Notes under the pieces: model-generated | Databases searched by the model: none | What the model was told of the DNA's origin: nothing | The model's input: the letters and a program-made list of their open reading frames with translations, nothing else | Shown: positions 44,967-57,150 of the stretch, piece by piece | Layout: each line of letters starts with the position of its first letter | How positions within the stretch are numbered: position 1 is the stretch's first letter | Source of the DNA: Symbiodinium natans | Taxonomy: Eukaryota > Sar > Dinophyceae > Suessiales > Symbiodiniaceae | Direction of reading: 5' to 3' | Assembly: GCA_905221605.1 (NCBI GenBank) | Contig: CAJNDS010002401.1 | Span: 922,542 to 986,541 of the forward strand | Length of the DNA: 64,000 bases | Made by a program: the position numbers and the translations under genes

Positions 44967-45317
44967 CTCCCGGGCAGCCAGCACGGCCGCATGGAAGCTC
45001 TTCAGGTGCCGCATGAACTGCGGGTTCTCCTGTGAGAGGCTTCGGGGCTTCGAGTTAGGGTTTGTGGATTGGGGCTTGGGGAACAGGGAAGGAAGTACCT
45101 TCATGAGGCCCTAAAGCCTGAACCCCTAAACCCGGGCAGAAAGAAGCCACACCCAATCACTTTCTTTGGCTTGCAAACTTGTCAAGTCTGAACTCCCTGA
45201 AAATCGCAGCATCTTAAAGCAAGACCTCCTCAGGTCAACCTCTTGGCACCCTCCCTGTGTGAGCGATTTTCCCGCCTTGAGCTGGGGGCTCAGCCGCTGC
45301 TCCGGAATCTTCATGAC
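44967..45317 (-). CDS. Two joined exons, unknown protein
   Basis: Exon 45317-45276 (VMKIPEQRLSPQLK) lies between TCTGCCCAG before GTC and a GC donor (AAG before GCGGGA). Exon 45029-44967 (ENPQFMRHLKSFHAAVLAA) lies between TCTCACAG before GAG and a GA donor (GAG before GATCGC). Both are phase 0, so the join keeps frame. Family not recognised. Confidence 0.5.
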
Positions 45318-45399
45318 CTGGGCAGAAAGGTTTACGGTTCAGGGTCGAGATGCTTCAGGCGGTACTTTAGGATGGATGGCTCGCGGTTCTTTCTGGTGA

Positions 45400-47250
45400 C
45401 TTCTCAGCTCCTACAAGTAGCGTTCGAGATCTCCACTGTCGGCCCTCATTGCGGCTTCAGGGAGAAAAAAGGACAACGCACGGTCGGCACCACCCTTGCC
45501 AACCTGATCTACTCGCTCCAAAGTGCAACTGCGTTCTTGAACTTAAGTTTGAGTGGAAGAATCACAGGCAAAGATGAACAGATGAACAGTAACGACCCAA
45601 AGCACTTCATAAACGTGACATTCGCACTGAATGTCTCAGCTCCGCACGTATAGTCTCAGTTCCAAGTACTCCTGGGCCGGGCAACATGCTGTCTCTACCC
45701 AAGCCGCGAGTCCGATAAGTTTTGCATACAAGGAGATGAAAGATTCAATGAAAACGTAAGGATCGAAAACACTGTCGTCCGTTCTGGAGCCTGTCCGCTC
45801 TGGCAAGTGTTGCAAGTCTCGAAAAAACAGAAGGTTGGGGGGAGCGCGGGAGCACAGCCCACCCCATCTGCTCGTTATGTCTGCATTTAGCCAAGTTGGG
45901 CAGTCTCTGAGCATGTTGGTGGGGTGAGGAAAAGCGCAGAGAGCCGAGGAGGACGAGCGGAAAAGACCGCCTTCCATCCTTCCTTTTTCTTGGACAAAAG
46001 CAGCATGGAACCAACGTAAAAGAGACCCCTTCGTTTCTTCTTTCCTTCCTGAACTCAAATTTTTGCTGAACCTTACCGACTGTTTTTTAATGTTGTGTTT
46101 ATGTACTTATTTGTATCTCTTAGTGTTTTTGTTTCTCTTTTCCTACGAAGTCTTACATTCGATTGTGCTGTGTTGTATGCATACATCTAAAAATGCCATG
46201 CGGAATGGGCATAACGTAGCGTGAGGTACTTGGTCTCCGTTTGCACAGCTGCGGTTGCAGCACCAACTTCAGTGCCCAGGCACGAAGATCAGATGCTTGG
46301 CCAGATGGAGCCATTCTTCGGTGCCTTTTCTTTTTTGCATGTTGCACATGGTGTCTACAGATATGGAGAATGTTCAATGCGAATGGAGGTATCTAAGTCA
46401 GCGGCACTTGGACTCGTAGAAGATGCAGGCTTCGGCAAGCGGGATCACGTCGTTTGGGAGCTTGTCACTTGCGGTCTCGGGAAACAGCCTGGACTGAACT
46501 CGGACCAGGACTTAAAAAACCATGCGCGTGCCCTGAAAGCGCTGTCAACTTGCTGGGCATGTGTTGCGGAAAAGCGGCTTGTTGGTGAAATACTCCTCAG
46601 CCCGAACATGACATAACCAGTGGCGTGCTGCGAACGATCTGAAAGCACCATGTGCCAATCATGTGCCCAACCTTCAAGCCTAGCCGTTTGGCGGCGCCTA
46701 CCCATGGCCTCAACCCGATACGACGTCCGAAGTGGCTGGAAAGAGGCATGAACTGAATGTTCTGGGGAGCACAGCGGCTTACGCGATGTTCCACTTCAGA
46801 TTACCCGCAGGTTCCAGGAAGACGCTTTCGCCACCACAGCTCATAACCAACAACTGCTAGTCAGAGCCAAGCATCGACAACCTGAGTTGGCAGAGACTTA
46901 AGTGCTGTCATGACTTGGCACCAGAGGCATGATTCAGCTCTTTTGACTGAAGTCTGCCGCCGAAATGCAGCGGAAGGACTTGCTTGCACAGAAAGCTGCC
47001 GCACTCTATCTGTGCCAGGTTGTATCACTCCTTGCGAAACCCGAACCAACTCTGGGCCAAAGGTGCGGAGACAAAGTCATTCTCCAACCGCTGCTTCGCT
47101 TCGATATCCCGCCGCCTCAGCTGTCATGACATCCAGCAACTCCACTGCCCTTAGTCTTGGAACCAGTCAAAAAAGTACTCTACTATGCCACAGCCAAAGG
47201 TAATCCAAAGGTGTTCTCTGAGGTCTGTCCCCGACAACCCGAACAAAAAC
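45400..47250. other. Mostly non-coding, some possible exons
   Basis: A minus-strand piece at about 47115-47040 (RRRDIEAKQRLENDF) could extend the exon chain to its right. AT-rich sequence lies at 46060-46160. Nothing else supported. Confidence 0.3.
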
Positions 47251-47255
47251 CCTGC

Positions 47256-49858
47256 CCTCTTGCTGCCCAAGCAACTCCTCCGCCTGCGTCAGCTCCAACT
47301 CCACATGGATGATCTGTTCCACGTTCTCGAAGACCTGCATTGAGGGCATTTCTTGAACACTGGCATACACAGCGGGCTATTGTGGCGAGCTGGAGGCATG
47401 CCTCATGCATGCTGCATGCTGCAAATCTTCGCTAGACAATTACAGGAGCCTGCACCACCGAACCGCGACGAAACTCAACAAAGGCGTTTCTAGCTTCCAC
47501 GTTGTGTGCAGTCCTTGCCTTGGTCATGATCTCGTGCCGCGCCTTGACGAAGCGCTCCTAACAGTCAGCAAGATCCGCCGTGCCCAGCGGAAGGAACAAG
47601 AGTTGAGGCCGACCAGGCCGAACCTCGAACTCCATCCAGAGACGGTCGAAGAGCTCGATGTCGTCCTAACCGGATGGTGGCCCCGAACACAAGAGGTACA
47701 AGAACATTCTCAGCAACCTCTGCAGACCCCACAATCTGCATCCCAAAGGCCCCCCCCACGAGCTGCGGTCCTTCAGCTCGGATTTGAAGCGTGGCAGGCC
47801 AGTTGCGAAGTCGTCCTCCCCAAAAACGGCTGATCGGGAAAGTCACAAAAGCTAACAAGGACTTGTTCGGCCCGTCTTTCGAAAAGGCTCGCGTCCTTGA
47901 GCCGTGGCTCAATTTCACTGGCGATCTTCGTCATTGTGCTGTCCACCTCCTTCAAGAAGCTCTCCTCAGCAGCCGTAGACAGGGAGCCACGCGCGATCTG
48001 ATGGCTTCCCATATTCGGGGTACCTTATGGGGGGTCTGTAATATAAGGGAATCCTGGTCCCCTATTTTTGTAGACCCCATTTTTCTTTTCAAGGCATCTC
48101 TGAAAGAGGCCAGATACGCTGTGAAGATGTGAACAAGTAGCCTTGACGTGCGAAGGGCCGAACGAATTGTTGAGCCAAAGCCCCGACGAAACGACACGAA
48201 ACCCCTGCAAGCAAGAACGCTTCGCACATTCGAAGCCGTACGTGAAGCCCGTGCAGGTATGCTCGCTTCTCGACATGCACTGGTGCCAAGGGACTGCGAG
48301 AAGCTTAATCTCGTCCGGGTATGTGTGCAGCACTCCATTGAAAGTCCTCGGGCAAAAGTCTCCCCAAAAACAAGCACGGAGCTTGGCAGCTACTTCGCAG
48401 TTGCACGGCACACTGTGCTCGGCACACCTGCATCACTCTATAAAAGGCATGCTGCAACTCCAGCCCCAGGAAACCCCAAAGCTCCCAAGACCAAAACTCC
48501 CCAAACTCGCCAAGGCACACGCCCGGCCTCTCCTGGGCTTCCCTCGCCTCCGCGGCAGCACGAGGTCTTTGCTTAGGCGGGCGATCGTTTGAGTTTGAGG
48601 GTTCCTTCGCTTGCGATGGTGGCCGATGGTTCCAGAGCGCTTTAGACGGTTTTTTAACGGCTTCTGGCATGTGATGACCGTGGTCTTGCCATACAAAAAG
48701 CCTTTGCCATGAACTTATGATGAGAGGTGGTGGTGGTCGTGTGGTTCTGTTGCCTGCTGCATTGTATCCGAAGGGTACTATAAGTTGTCCTGCGATGGAT
48801 GTCAGGTCCTGCAGTGATTGGTCTTCATGATGGCAATTAGGGTCTTGCGAATATCAGATGATAACTTCTGTGACTTGTGTGTTCGCAGGTCATAGGTTCG
48901 CAGGCCATAGGTCTCACCAAGTTCAGCTTCCGAAACTTCAACATGTTCTGAGGCTCCGAGCCCTCAACTCAATGCCCGCCTGTCGGATGACATTGACGTC
49001 AAAGCCCATAGGAAAGAACTGAGGGGTCGGTGACAAGAGCCTCCAAGAGCAGTGAAGGTTAGGGCCACAAAGGGGTGCTAGGGCCGTTAGGTTCGGGGCT
49101 TGGGCGGCTTCAGGGTGGCCCTGGAACCCTGCATTCCCCTTTCCAAGTCTATCACCTCTTGTTTTCTCAGCTCGGTAGGGTTCAGGGTTTAGCGAGAGAT
49201 TCGAGACATGTGTTTCGCCGTGCCCAGCGATCACGCTGGACATCGTTGGACCATCTGAGCACCTGACCGATGGAAAAAGTTGAATCTGTAGTCCTGCCAC
49301 TCGAGCTTTCCGACACACACAGGCAGACCCCCAAAACAAACCCGAACTCCAGCAGCACAAAGAGAGACCACGCGACATCGGGTCTGGGCTGTCCTTGTTG
49401 GAGTGGATGCCTAAGTAGTCAGCGAGGAGGCCCACCATGTTGAGGAACCGTGCGACCTGTTCCATGGTGCAGGTTTGTGCGGGACAGTGCTGGATGTGAC
49501 ATGAAGATGTTGCGGCAAGCAAAGCAACATGTGCTCATCCAAAATCAACCTCAGGTTACATTCCACTATGCTGCATCTAACGACTCAGCACGCCACCCGC
49601 CTTTTTATACGCGAAATCGTCCAGAGCATCCGTCGCGACAAAGGGGAGACTTTCTTGGATTTCTTTACATTCCTGCATCAAGGCTACAACCACGCAGCAC
49701 ACCACATCACACCCCCCATCCGCCAAGCTCAACAAAAGTGGGTGCACATGAACCAAATCCCCTCGCAAGTCTTGGGGGTCCTGGAGTAGGCAGTACTCGC
49801 GTGTGCCCTTGAAGCGCACGACGTCCGGGGTTCCGGTGAGTTTCGCCTTCTTCTTGCC
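47256..49858 (-). CDS. Chain of at least ten exons, unrecognised protein
   Basis: Minus-strand exons: 49858-49781 (AKLTGTPDVVRFKGTREYC), 49672-49601 (ECKEIQESLPFVATDALDDF), 49456-49394 (VARFLNMVGLLADYLGI), 49262-49224 (VLRWSNDVQRDRW), about 48143-48089 (LLVHIFTAYLASFRDAL), 47964-47896 (ESFLKEVDSTMTKIASEIE), 47815-47771 (DDFATGLPRFKSELK), 47665-47624 (DDIELFDRLWMEFE), 47557-47519 (ERFVKARHEIMTK) and 47334-47256 (VFENVEQIIHVELELTQAEE). All have AG acceptors followed by G. Those with resolved ends begin in phase 0, and all but the last also end in phase 0. Donors are a mixture of GA, GC and GT. The helical, acidic character resembles a stem or scaffold protein such as the dynein heavy chain N-terminal region, but no diagnostic motif is present. 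Exons may be missing between 49224 and 48143. Confidence 0.6.
48013..48085. repeat. GGGGTACC-family MITE-like repeat
   Basis: GGGGTACCTTATGGGGGGTC, TATAAGGGAATCCTGGTCCCC and TTTTTGTAGACCCC, sharing words with elements at 4256 and 14357. It sits just after the exon at 48143-48089 on the sense strand and may lie in that intron. Confidence 0.55.
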
Positions 49859-49869
49859 CTGGCTGGAGT

Positions 49870-51790
49870 CTTGAGCATAAGGTCTAGCATTAGGTCTGCT
49901 GCCCTTTGCAAAGGTGAATGCAGTTCACTCCCACACCCTCCAAACCTGCTGCATACTGGAAATTCCTCGGGTCGAACCCACGCTGAAACCCAAACTCACT
50001 ATCCCTACATCGCCCTTCTGGCCTTCTTTCCCATATCCGGGCCTTGGCTAAAGCCCCTTCGATGGTCTTGCGCAAAATGCACGACAACGTAATTAGAAAA
50101 GCCGTACGTACTTCTGCAAGGGATGGTGAAACGCACTAATGGTACCAAGGAGCTGAGACAGCGGAGAAGGGAGCCAAAAGCCTATTGCCTTCAGCCACCT
50201 TCCCTCTGAGCCAAGGTGCGCAGCACGACGCAGCACCAACGCTCACAGAGACCAGAGCAGCACGTCACATCAACTGTGAAATGACTTTCTTGTGAAAAAA
50301 ACATTGCTGCCAAGACCAAGATGATGGGTGGCCTGGGGTAGCCAAGCAGCCGAAGCGAAGACCTTGAAACTTGCACACTAAGTGTCCAATGTGTCCACGT
50401 GTACGCCGCTATGCCCGATTGCGCACGGGCAAGCAGCCGTCACACCAAGATAAATCTCCATACAAGGTGCTGACAGCCCGGGTTTACAAGCACGGGCGCA
50501 CGAGCTTTCACAAGGAGGCTACAAGCAGCCCTCAACAGGCACATGGGCAAGTCTGTACGCTTACGCTCCGAGGGGGTTGCTGCCAGAAAGCAAAGACTGG
50601 CTGGTAGTTGCTTGAGGTCACCTCATTGACCAAGTGTCTTGGTATGCATGTAACCGACAAATCTCATTCGATCTAACGACCTTGTGCACTCACAGCTGCT
50701 GCACTTCTGCCAAACAAATCAAAAATCTTGAACAAGCATTGGCCATACTTGCGGGCGTGGGCAAGTACATTCGTGCCCAAACTCTGCTCAAAGCGGACCA
50801 GTCGCCGCCAGAACAGGCAAAAGTTCTCCTGCAGCTGTGGTCTACTTTTGCGCGCGCGCACACACACACACACACACGCACATGGCTGGCCTGACGAACA
50901 TTCTTCGGCAAAACCACGGTAAAAGCTCCAAAGTCCTACCCGCACACGTTTGATGCCTCATACAACCTCGTACCAGCACACCACTCTCCTCAAGAACCAC
51001 GGGAAGAAGATGCTCCTGCAACGGCTTCTGGCAGCCACTCCAAGACTTCCTCTTCGTCCCAAAAACACTTGTCCATGGCCCGGTGTGCAAGTCACACTCC
51101 TCGCAACACTGCTTTACCATGAAAGTGCCATGATGAAGGGCCTCGGGCTAAGGGCTAAGGGTTGTACTTTCGGAGTTGTAAGGTTCAACGTTGGCTGAAG
51201 GTTGACGGTTCAAACCCCAAGGTGGAAAGAACTTGAAGTTCAGGGTTAGGGTTTTGGGAGTTTTTTCGGCTGTGTGTTTTTGAACCTGATGTTCTGTGCG
51301 CCTCTAAGCCAAAAGCTCCAGGGCGAGACAGCACCTAAGCGCGCAGGAGTCGTAACTGGTGGCTGGTTCGGGGGCAGATGAGGATTCACAATTCGAGTCA
51401 TCACTTCAGTCCAGAGGGCAGAGCAAGGGCCGTCAGCTGGGTTGTAGGATCCCGACAAAAACCCACAGCACGCCATAAACGACGCGAGTTCCTGCAAGGA
51501 CGTCCAACCTTCAGGGTGACCCTTCCTCCTTCCCTTTTGGTGTTCTTTTTGGCGGGGTTGGCTTGGGTTGGCTGGTCTTGGCTTTGCGTAGGTGTGTTTG
51601 CCTTCTCTTTCATCTTCCCTGTCCCTTCCTTCTTCCTTCCTTCTCCCTGTTCTCATATGACCACCTGCCACGGTGTGGTTCCTGCAGGTGTTGTGGGATG
51701 TGTTGGTATGTGGAGTGGTTCTGGGCTGTGACTCCATAAAAGGACAAAAGGAGAACCATGACCTATCGGAATCTATCGGGCCCCTACAAA
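49870..51790. other. No gene fixed; CA repeat
   Basis: A minus-strand piece at about 50080-50030 (ILRKTIEGALAKARIW) may be a further upstream exon of the exon chain. A GC/CA dinucleotide run lies at 50853-50883. Nothing else supported. Confidence 0.3.
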
Positions 51791-51799
51791 CACTCCTCC

Positions 51800-52140
51800 T
51801 TTTCAGCTGATGCAGCATGCATAAGTAAAATAAGATGAAGATAAAAGTAAATAAGATTATGAATCCTGCATTTTTATTTGGTACAGCTTTTAACATAGCA
51901 TATTGGCATAAAAAATACCATTCAGGTACTATATGTAAAGGAGTAAGTAATCCACATGCTTCTAATGCATTATCTGGAGGTGAGAAAGAAGAGAAGCCGA
52001 AATGAATTTGAAGAAGATATAGACAGCGAAGTAATATCTTTCCATAGAAATCTTTACTAATAATTAAAGGAACAAGTGTTACTTTATGAGTGGAATTCCT
52101 TAAAGGATTATTAGAAGATAAGAAATGTCCACTGAAACCA
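51800..52140 (-). pseudogene. cob: Nuclear copy of mitochondrial cytochrome b (NUMT), partial
   Basis: The minus-strand frame reads SFSPPDNALEACGLLTPLHI, then VPEWYFLCQYAMLKAVPNKN and AGFIILFTFIFILFYL. This is the C-terminal half of cytochrome b, including the PEWY motif of the quinol-oxidising site. The segment is sharply AT-rich against its GC-richer surroundings. The open frame continues beyond it at both ends with unrelated sequence. The N-terminal half of the protein is missing, so it is not a working gene; a mitochondrial contig misassembled into nuclear sequence is the alternative. Confidence 0.85.
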
Positions 52141-52534
52141 AAACTGCCCGATGATCGCTCCATCCGAACCTACGGCAGATGACTACGAAACACAGCTTAT
52201 GGCCAGCCTATGGCTCTTTGCTGCTCTGCCCCGTAGAGTTTGGGTCAGCCTATGACCTTTTCATTTCTTGTTTCGGAGTCTGCCAATGTGTTTTTACTCC
52301 AGTGAGTCACTCAAAACGCACCAGCCTACCCATGAAGAATGTACACTGCACAGGTCCTGGACTATTCCTTCTGCTACAGTGAACAACGGGTCCCCATTCC
52401 AGCTTCCAGGCCACTGAATGTCAGACAGCAAATGGAAAAGCCAGAAGAAGCGTACGTAGTGCAAACGTGTTCTGTTTATATTCTTTCACTACATCCAAAA
52501 GCCGAAAAATCCAATCAAGGTGAACTCGGAGCCT

Positions 52535-52690
52535 GAACTTGGATTTGTTGCCTAACGGGGTGCGAAGCACTCTCCCGCTTTGTTTACTGGGAACCTTTCA
52601 CTCGGAAGCTGGAACCAATCTGAAATGTCAACCAAAACCCCAAACTCTGAAACCTCAACACTACCACTTCCACTTTTACGTCGCGGACGA
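52535..52690 (+). repeat. Direct repeat, left copy
   Basis: About 150 bases (TTGCCTAAC..., TTTACTGG, CTCGGAAGCTGGAACCAATC, CCCCAAACTCTGAAACC) recur with roughly 10-15% difference at 53065-53225. Both copies are followed by C/A-rich ACGACGAC-type sequence. Confidence 0.85.
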
Positions 52691-53064
52691 CCACTCCAAC
52701 GATGACAAAGACGACTGCAACACCACTACTGCTACTTTGGCGACGCCTATAACACTCCTACAAATTCTACGACAACGCAACATGTTGGAATTGTTTGTGT
52801 TTTGCAAGTGCATTGATGGAAATAAAACAATTCAAAAGTTTTCTGTGTCCTAAGAAAGTCAATTGGAAGGTTGACAATCTTGACAATTTCGTGGAAAATC
52901 AACACACAAACGCACAGGGAGACACATGAAACCAGGCACAGACACATGACTGCATCCTGCGCGAATTCTCAGGAAGAACAGTCCCGTCAAAACCTGCTTC
53001 TCTGCGAATTCTCATTGAAGCACAGCTCTCTCTTAAGTAGACACTTTTTTGACCCTCCAGAGAC

Positions 53065-53225
53065 TACTTGGATTTTTTGCCTAACAGCAAAATGGGGGTG
53101 CAAAGCACTCTCCCGCATCGTTTACTGGGAAACCTTTCGCTCGGAAGCTGGAACCAATCTGAAGTTTCAACCTAAACCCCAAACTCTGAAACCCCAACAC
53201 TACCAGTTCCATTGTTACGACGACG
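53065..53225 (+). repeat. Direct repeat, right copy, adjoining the TAC microsatellite
   Basis: Second copy of the 150-base repeat at 52535-52690. It leads directly into GAC/TAC triplets that grade into the long TAC array, suggesting the triplet tract grew from the repeat's own end. Confidence 0.85.
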
Positions 53226-53311
53226 ATGACTTCGACTGCGACTACGACCACTACTACGACTACCACTACCAGTACTACTACTGCTGCTGCGACGAACACT
53301 GCTGCTGCTCC

Positions 53312-53811
<500 letters not shown>

Positions 53812-54349
53812 ATTGAACGCTGAGCGAGCGGGCTCTGCTCATTGCGGGCGATTTGCACCGTCTGAGCACAGAAAATTGGGTTGGAGCTCATGGTTAGGAG
53901 AAGTGAAACTGAATTCAACACTGCGCAAGCAGGGTGAGACCTCACGGGATCTCGGATCAAACATCGGCCGAGCTGTCTAGCTAAAGCGATACTAAGTGCA
54001 TCTTGGCGATCTGATGCAAGGAGGTCTTCTCTCCATCGTCCTAGTGTGTTTCGCTGCGTCCAGCAAACACGCACCAATCTGCAATTGGGTCGTACCTCGT
54101 AATCACAGACGAGGGAGTGGGAAGGAAGCGAGAATGCGGAGTGGGAGGAAGGGAGAAGAGAGAAAAACTCAGAGGAGAAGGGAGAAGGGAATTTATTCTA
54201 AATTCTACCCCCTTCGAGTCTTCTTTTGTTTTTTTGTTTCATTATTTGAAGATCAGAGGAAGAGACGAGAGTGTTTTTGTTTGTAGAAGTGGAGAGTGAA
54301 GAGATTGAGCGAAGTGCAGCCGTGAGACTCTGGAGATCCCCCGTCTCTC

Positions 54350-54545
54350 ACCTTCGAAGCAAAGCCCCTCCCACCCCCCTTCGTCCTCGCCTTCGAAGAA
54401 GCCTTCCAAGCTTCTTCGTCCTCACCCTTCGAAGCCCCCCTTCGTCCTCGCGCCTTCAAAGCCTTCAAGCCCCCCCCCCGTTCTCACCCTTTCGAGCCTT
54501 GGAAGCCTTTCCCCCTTCGTCCTCGCTTCACTCTTCGAAGCCTGA
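54350..54545 (+). repeat. CTTCGAAGC / TTCGTCCTCGC minisatellite
   Basis: Irregular tandem units built from CCTTCGAAGCC and CCCTTCGTCCTCGC with a poly-C run at 54470-54479. CTTCGAAG is itself palindromic. Open frames across it are of low complexity. Confidence 0.75.
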
Positions 54546-54559
54546 GCAGGAGGGCGGCG

Positions 54560-56040
54560 AAAATCAGTGTCCATCTAGTGGCGTCCCACATGGATCACTG
54601 CAGAAAGGCATTAAATATTTATCAGGAAATGGAGTGCAGGCGTCCAATGCGGCAGTGTGGAAGGGGTGTGCTGTTCTTTTTTTACCACGCCTCTTACTAC
54701 ATCAGCAGCACAGTAGACCGTTCTTGTGGGTCGAAAAGACTACTTTAAAACAACTGTACAAGTCAGCGAGTAAAAAAGAAGTCGTGACACAAAGAAGCAA
54801 CCGCCAGCGCAGAGGCCCTTCTTATGCAAGACAACTCAACGCAAGGCCAGCATGGGAAGACCAATGCAAACAAGAACCTACTAGCACCAATCACTTAGCA
54901 GCGTGTCACCCATAGCAATGCTGCTACTCTAGTAAGTGAAAGTATGGGTAGGCCGTAAGGCAAGGAACCTCCGTCACCTAAACTGCTCAACGCGTCCGTC
55001 GAGACAGTTTCCACACAAGCGCCAGGGCCGTGGCAATAGCACTCAGGACTCCATTTCAAGTTGCAAAGTTGCAAGCACACTTTGCACAATGCACACAGGG
55101 TGCCAGAAGAGGGCTCCCTTTCCTCCGACGAGCGGGAGCAGACAAAGGCTGGTGTGGCTACACTCTGCCGTCCGCTGTGTGAGTCCGGGCGTTCTCACGT
55201 TGCTATGGCCATAGAGCATACCTGGAGCGGTGCTTGCAAGTTACAGCCCCGCGCAGCAGCGAACTCCCTTTTACACTGCAGCTGACGGACTCCAAGAGAG
55301 CTCCATGCACAAAATTTCATAAACAGATGCGGGTCTCAGAATTGCCACCTTCCGTGGTGGATCGCCAGCGGGGTCCATAAGCCTTAAGGATGACAGAATC
55401 TGCTGTGTCAGACTAGTCCGCAAACAAGAACATTAAATGATTCTCCAGGCTTGTTTTTTGAGACGGCGCAAGAATTCCAAAGGCTGCTGGCTGCGCAGCG
55501 ACCGATTTTTGCGACTGCAAACCTGTTACAGAATGGACAGTTTGCGCAAGACGAGACACATCTCTGCTGCTGTCAGGTCCTGCAAGAGCCGAAAGGATTG
55601 TGAATCTTTCCACTTGCTCTCAGGTTCCGAAAGTTTGTTAACGTCGCTAACCCCGTGTTAAGGCAGTCGGTTTCAAGCGCTCTCATCAATATTGATCCTT
55701 CAAGCTTGAGGCAACATGCCTTCAAGTATTTTTTTTGGACTGGCGCCTCTTTACTACATCAGTAGCACAGTAGGCCGGTCTTGTTGGGCTCGACATAACA
55801 GGTGAAACGAAGTCAGCGCGCGCAAACCACCAAACACACAAAGAACCAGAAGAAACAAAGCAAGAAAGGGCGCTGACTACTAGGTAACCCCACGCACTCA
55901 GTACTCGAAGTCGTCGTTGAAGTCCCGGTGCAATCATACAGCACAGAGCATGCGGGGAGTCGCAAAATGCGACACTGCCAGATTCTCAAAACCACCATCA
56001 TGTAGCTACTGGTGCGACATCATTCGACTCGAACCGAGGT
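54560..56040. other. No gene recognised
   Basis: Near-identical short segments occur at 54690-54745 and 55745-55800 (CCTCTTACTACATCAGCAGCAC against CCTCTTTACTACATCAGTAGCAC, each followed by AGTAGGCC/AGTAGACC and TCTTG), a small dispersed repeat. No exon could be supported. Confidence 0.35.
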
Positions 56041-56056
56041 CATCACTCGATTGTCA

Positions 56057-57150
56057 GGATCCCGTACTCGTCGTCAAGGACAGATAACAGACCCGCATTG
56101 GCAAAGGGATGTTACAGGTCAGACTCCCCAAAGGAGAGGAAAGACGTGCGTATGCCCCATGGTGGTCAGCCAGTGGGGACTTACCAGCAAGAACTATCAA
56201 GGCAAGACCGGCCCAGGGCACTCCATGGTGGTCAGCCAGTGGAGCAGCCCCGAGCGAAAGGTCCTCCGCTCACCCTGGCTTGCAGCTGCGCCCACCTAGA
56301 TAGATGTCCGCGCACAAGCACAGTCTCATCAGACAGCCAGAGGGGAGGCCACACACGCAAGCCCGAAAGCTCGCCGGGGTCTCGGAGACTGCAATCTGGT
56401 AGGCAATGGTCCCTCCAGAGCCCAAGCCAATAAGGTACGTCGGCAAGGAGATGTGAGGGCTCACATCACTTTTGGCAGCCTGCAAGAGCGCTAAGATCTC
56501 CATGGTATACACAGCTTTCGTCCAGGCGGCGCCGTCAGGTAGCATGAAGGCGGGCGGAGATCCTGCCTGTCCTGCCACAGGCCAAGCACAGGCGACGATG
56601 GCCCTCTTGAAAGGCCAAGTTACTCCACAGGTGTTCGATGGCTCCTGGCCAGGGCAGTAGGTGCATATTCTCCACGTAGCAGTGCCCGCAACCTGGGAGA
56701 GGCAGCACCGCCGCATTCGCCTCTCCAGAGTCGATATTCGGCCGCCAGGATCCCGTGCCCGTCGTCCAGGACAGATAACAGACCCGCAGTGGCAAAGGGA
56801 TGTGACAGGTCAGACTCCCCAAGAAAAGGAGGGCGTATGCCCCATGGTGGTCAGCCAATGGGGACTTAACAGCAAGAACTATCGAGGCACGGCCCAGGGC
56901 ACTCCATGGTGGTCAGCCAGTGGAGCAGCCCCGAGCGAAAGGTCCTCCGCTCACCCTGGCTTGCAGCTGCGCCCACCTGGATAGATGTCCGCGCACAAGC
57001 ACAGTCTCAACAGACAGCCAGAGGGGAGGCCACACACGCAAGCCCGAAAGCTTGCCGGGGTAGCCCAAGCCAATAAGGTACGTCGGCAAGGAGATGTGAG
57101 GGCTCACATCACTTTTGGCAGCCTGCAAGTGCCCAAGATCTCCATGGAAA
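56057..57150. repeat. Tandem duplication, unit about 690 bp
   Basis: The block starting CAGGATCCCGT at 56058 recurs at 56748, sharing CAGATAACAGACCCGC, CCCCATGGTGGTCAGCC, CCGAGCGAAAGGTCCTCCGC and GTACGTCGGCAAGGAGATGT. Identity is above 90% by eye. Units of the same kind but more diverged continue to about 58100 (CATGGTGGTCAGCCA at 57979, CATGGTGGCCAGCCA at 58038). Confidence 0.9.
56290..56745 (-). pseudogene. Alpha/beta-hydrolase-like segment, copy 2 (frameshifted)
   Basis: The minus strand reads AAVLPLPGCGHCYVENMH, AIEHLWSNLAF, then (in another frame) AIVACAWPVAGQAGSPP, AAWTKAVYTMEILALLQAA, SLPTYLIGLGSGGTIAYQIA. A hydrophobic strand ending in PGCG and a later GLGSGGT turn resemble the oxyanion strand and nucleophile elbow of alpha/beta hydrolases (here L-G-S-G-G rather than strict G-x-S-x-G). 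One extra base near 56620 (CTTTCAAGAGG against CTTCAAAAGG in copy 1) shifts the frame. Family membership is inferred from pattern only. Confidence 0.55.

Noticed and set aside
45243-45653. A 136-codon plus-strand ORF
   Set aside because: It overlaps the minus-strand exon 45317-45276, which has strong borders, and shows no protein-like pattern of its own.
51246-52163. The full 305-codon ORF as one protein
   Set aside because: Only about 110 codons match cytochrome b. The rest is chance extension through unrelated nuclear sequence with GGAAGGAAG-type repeats.
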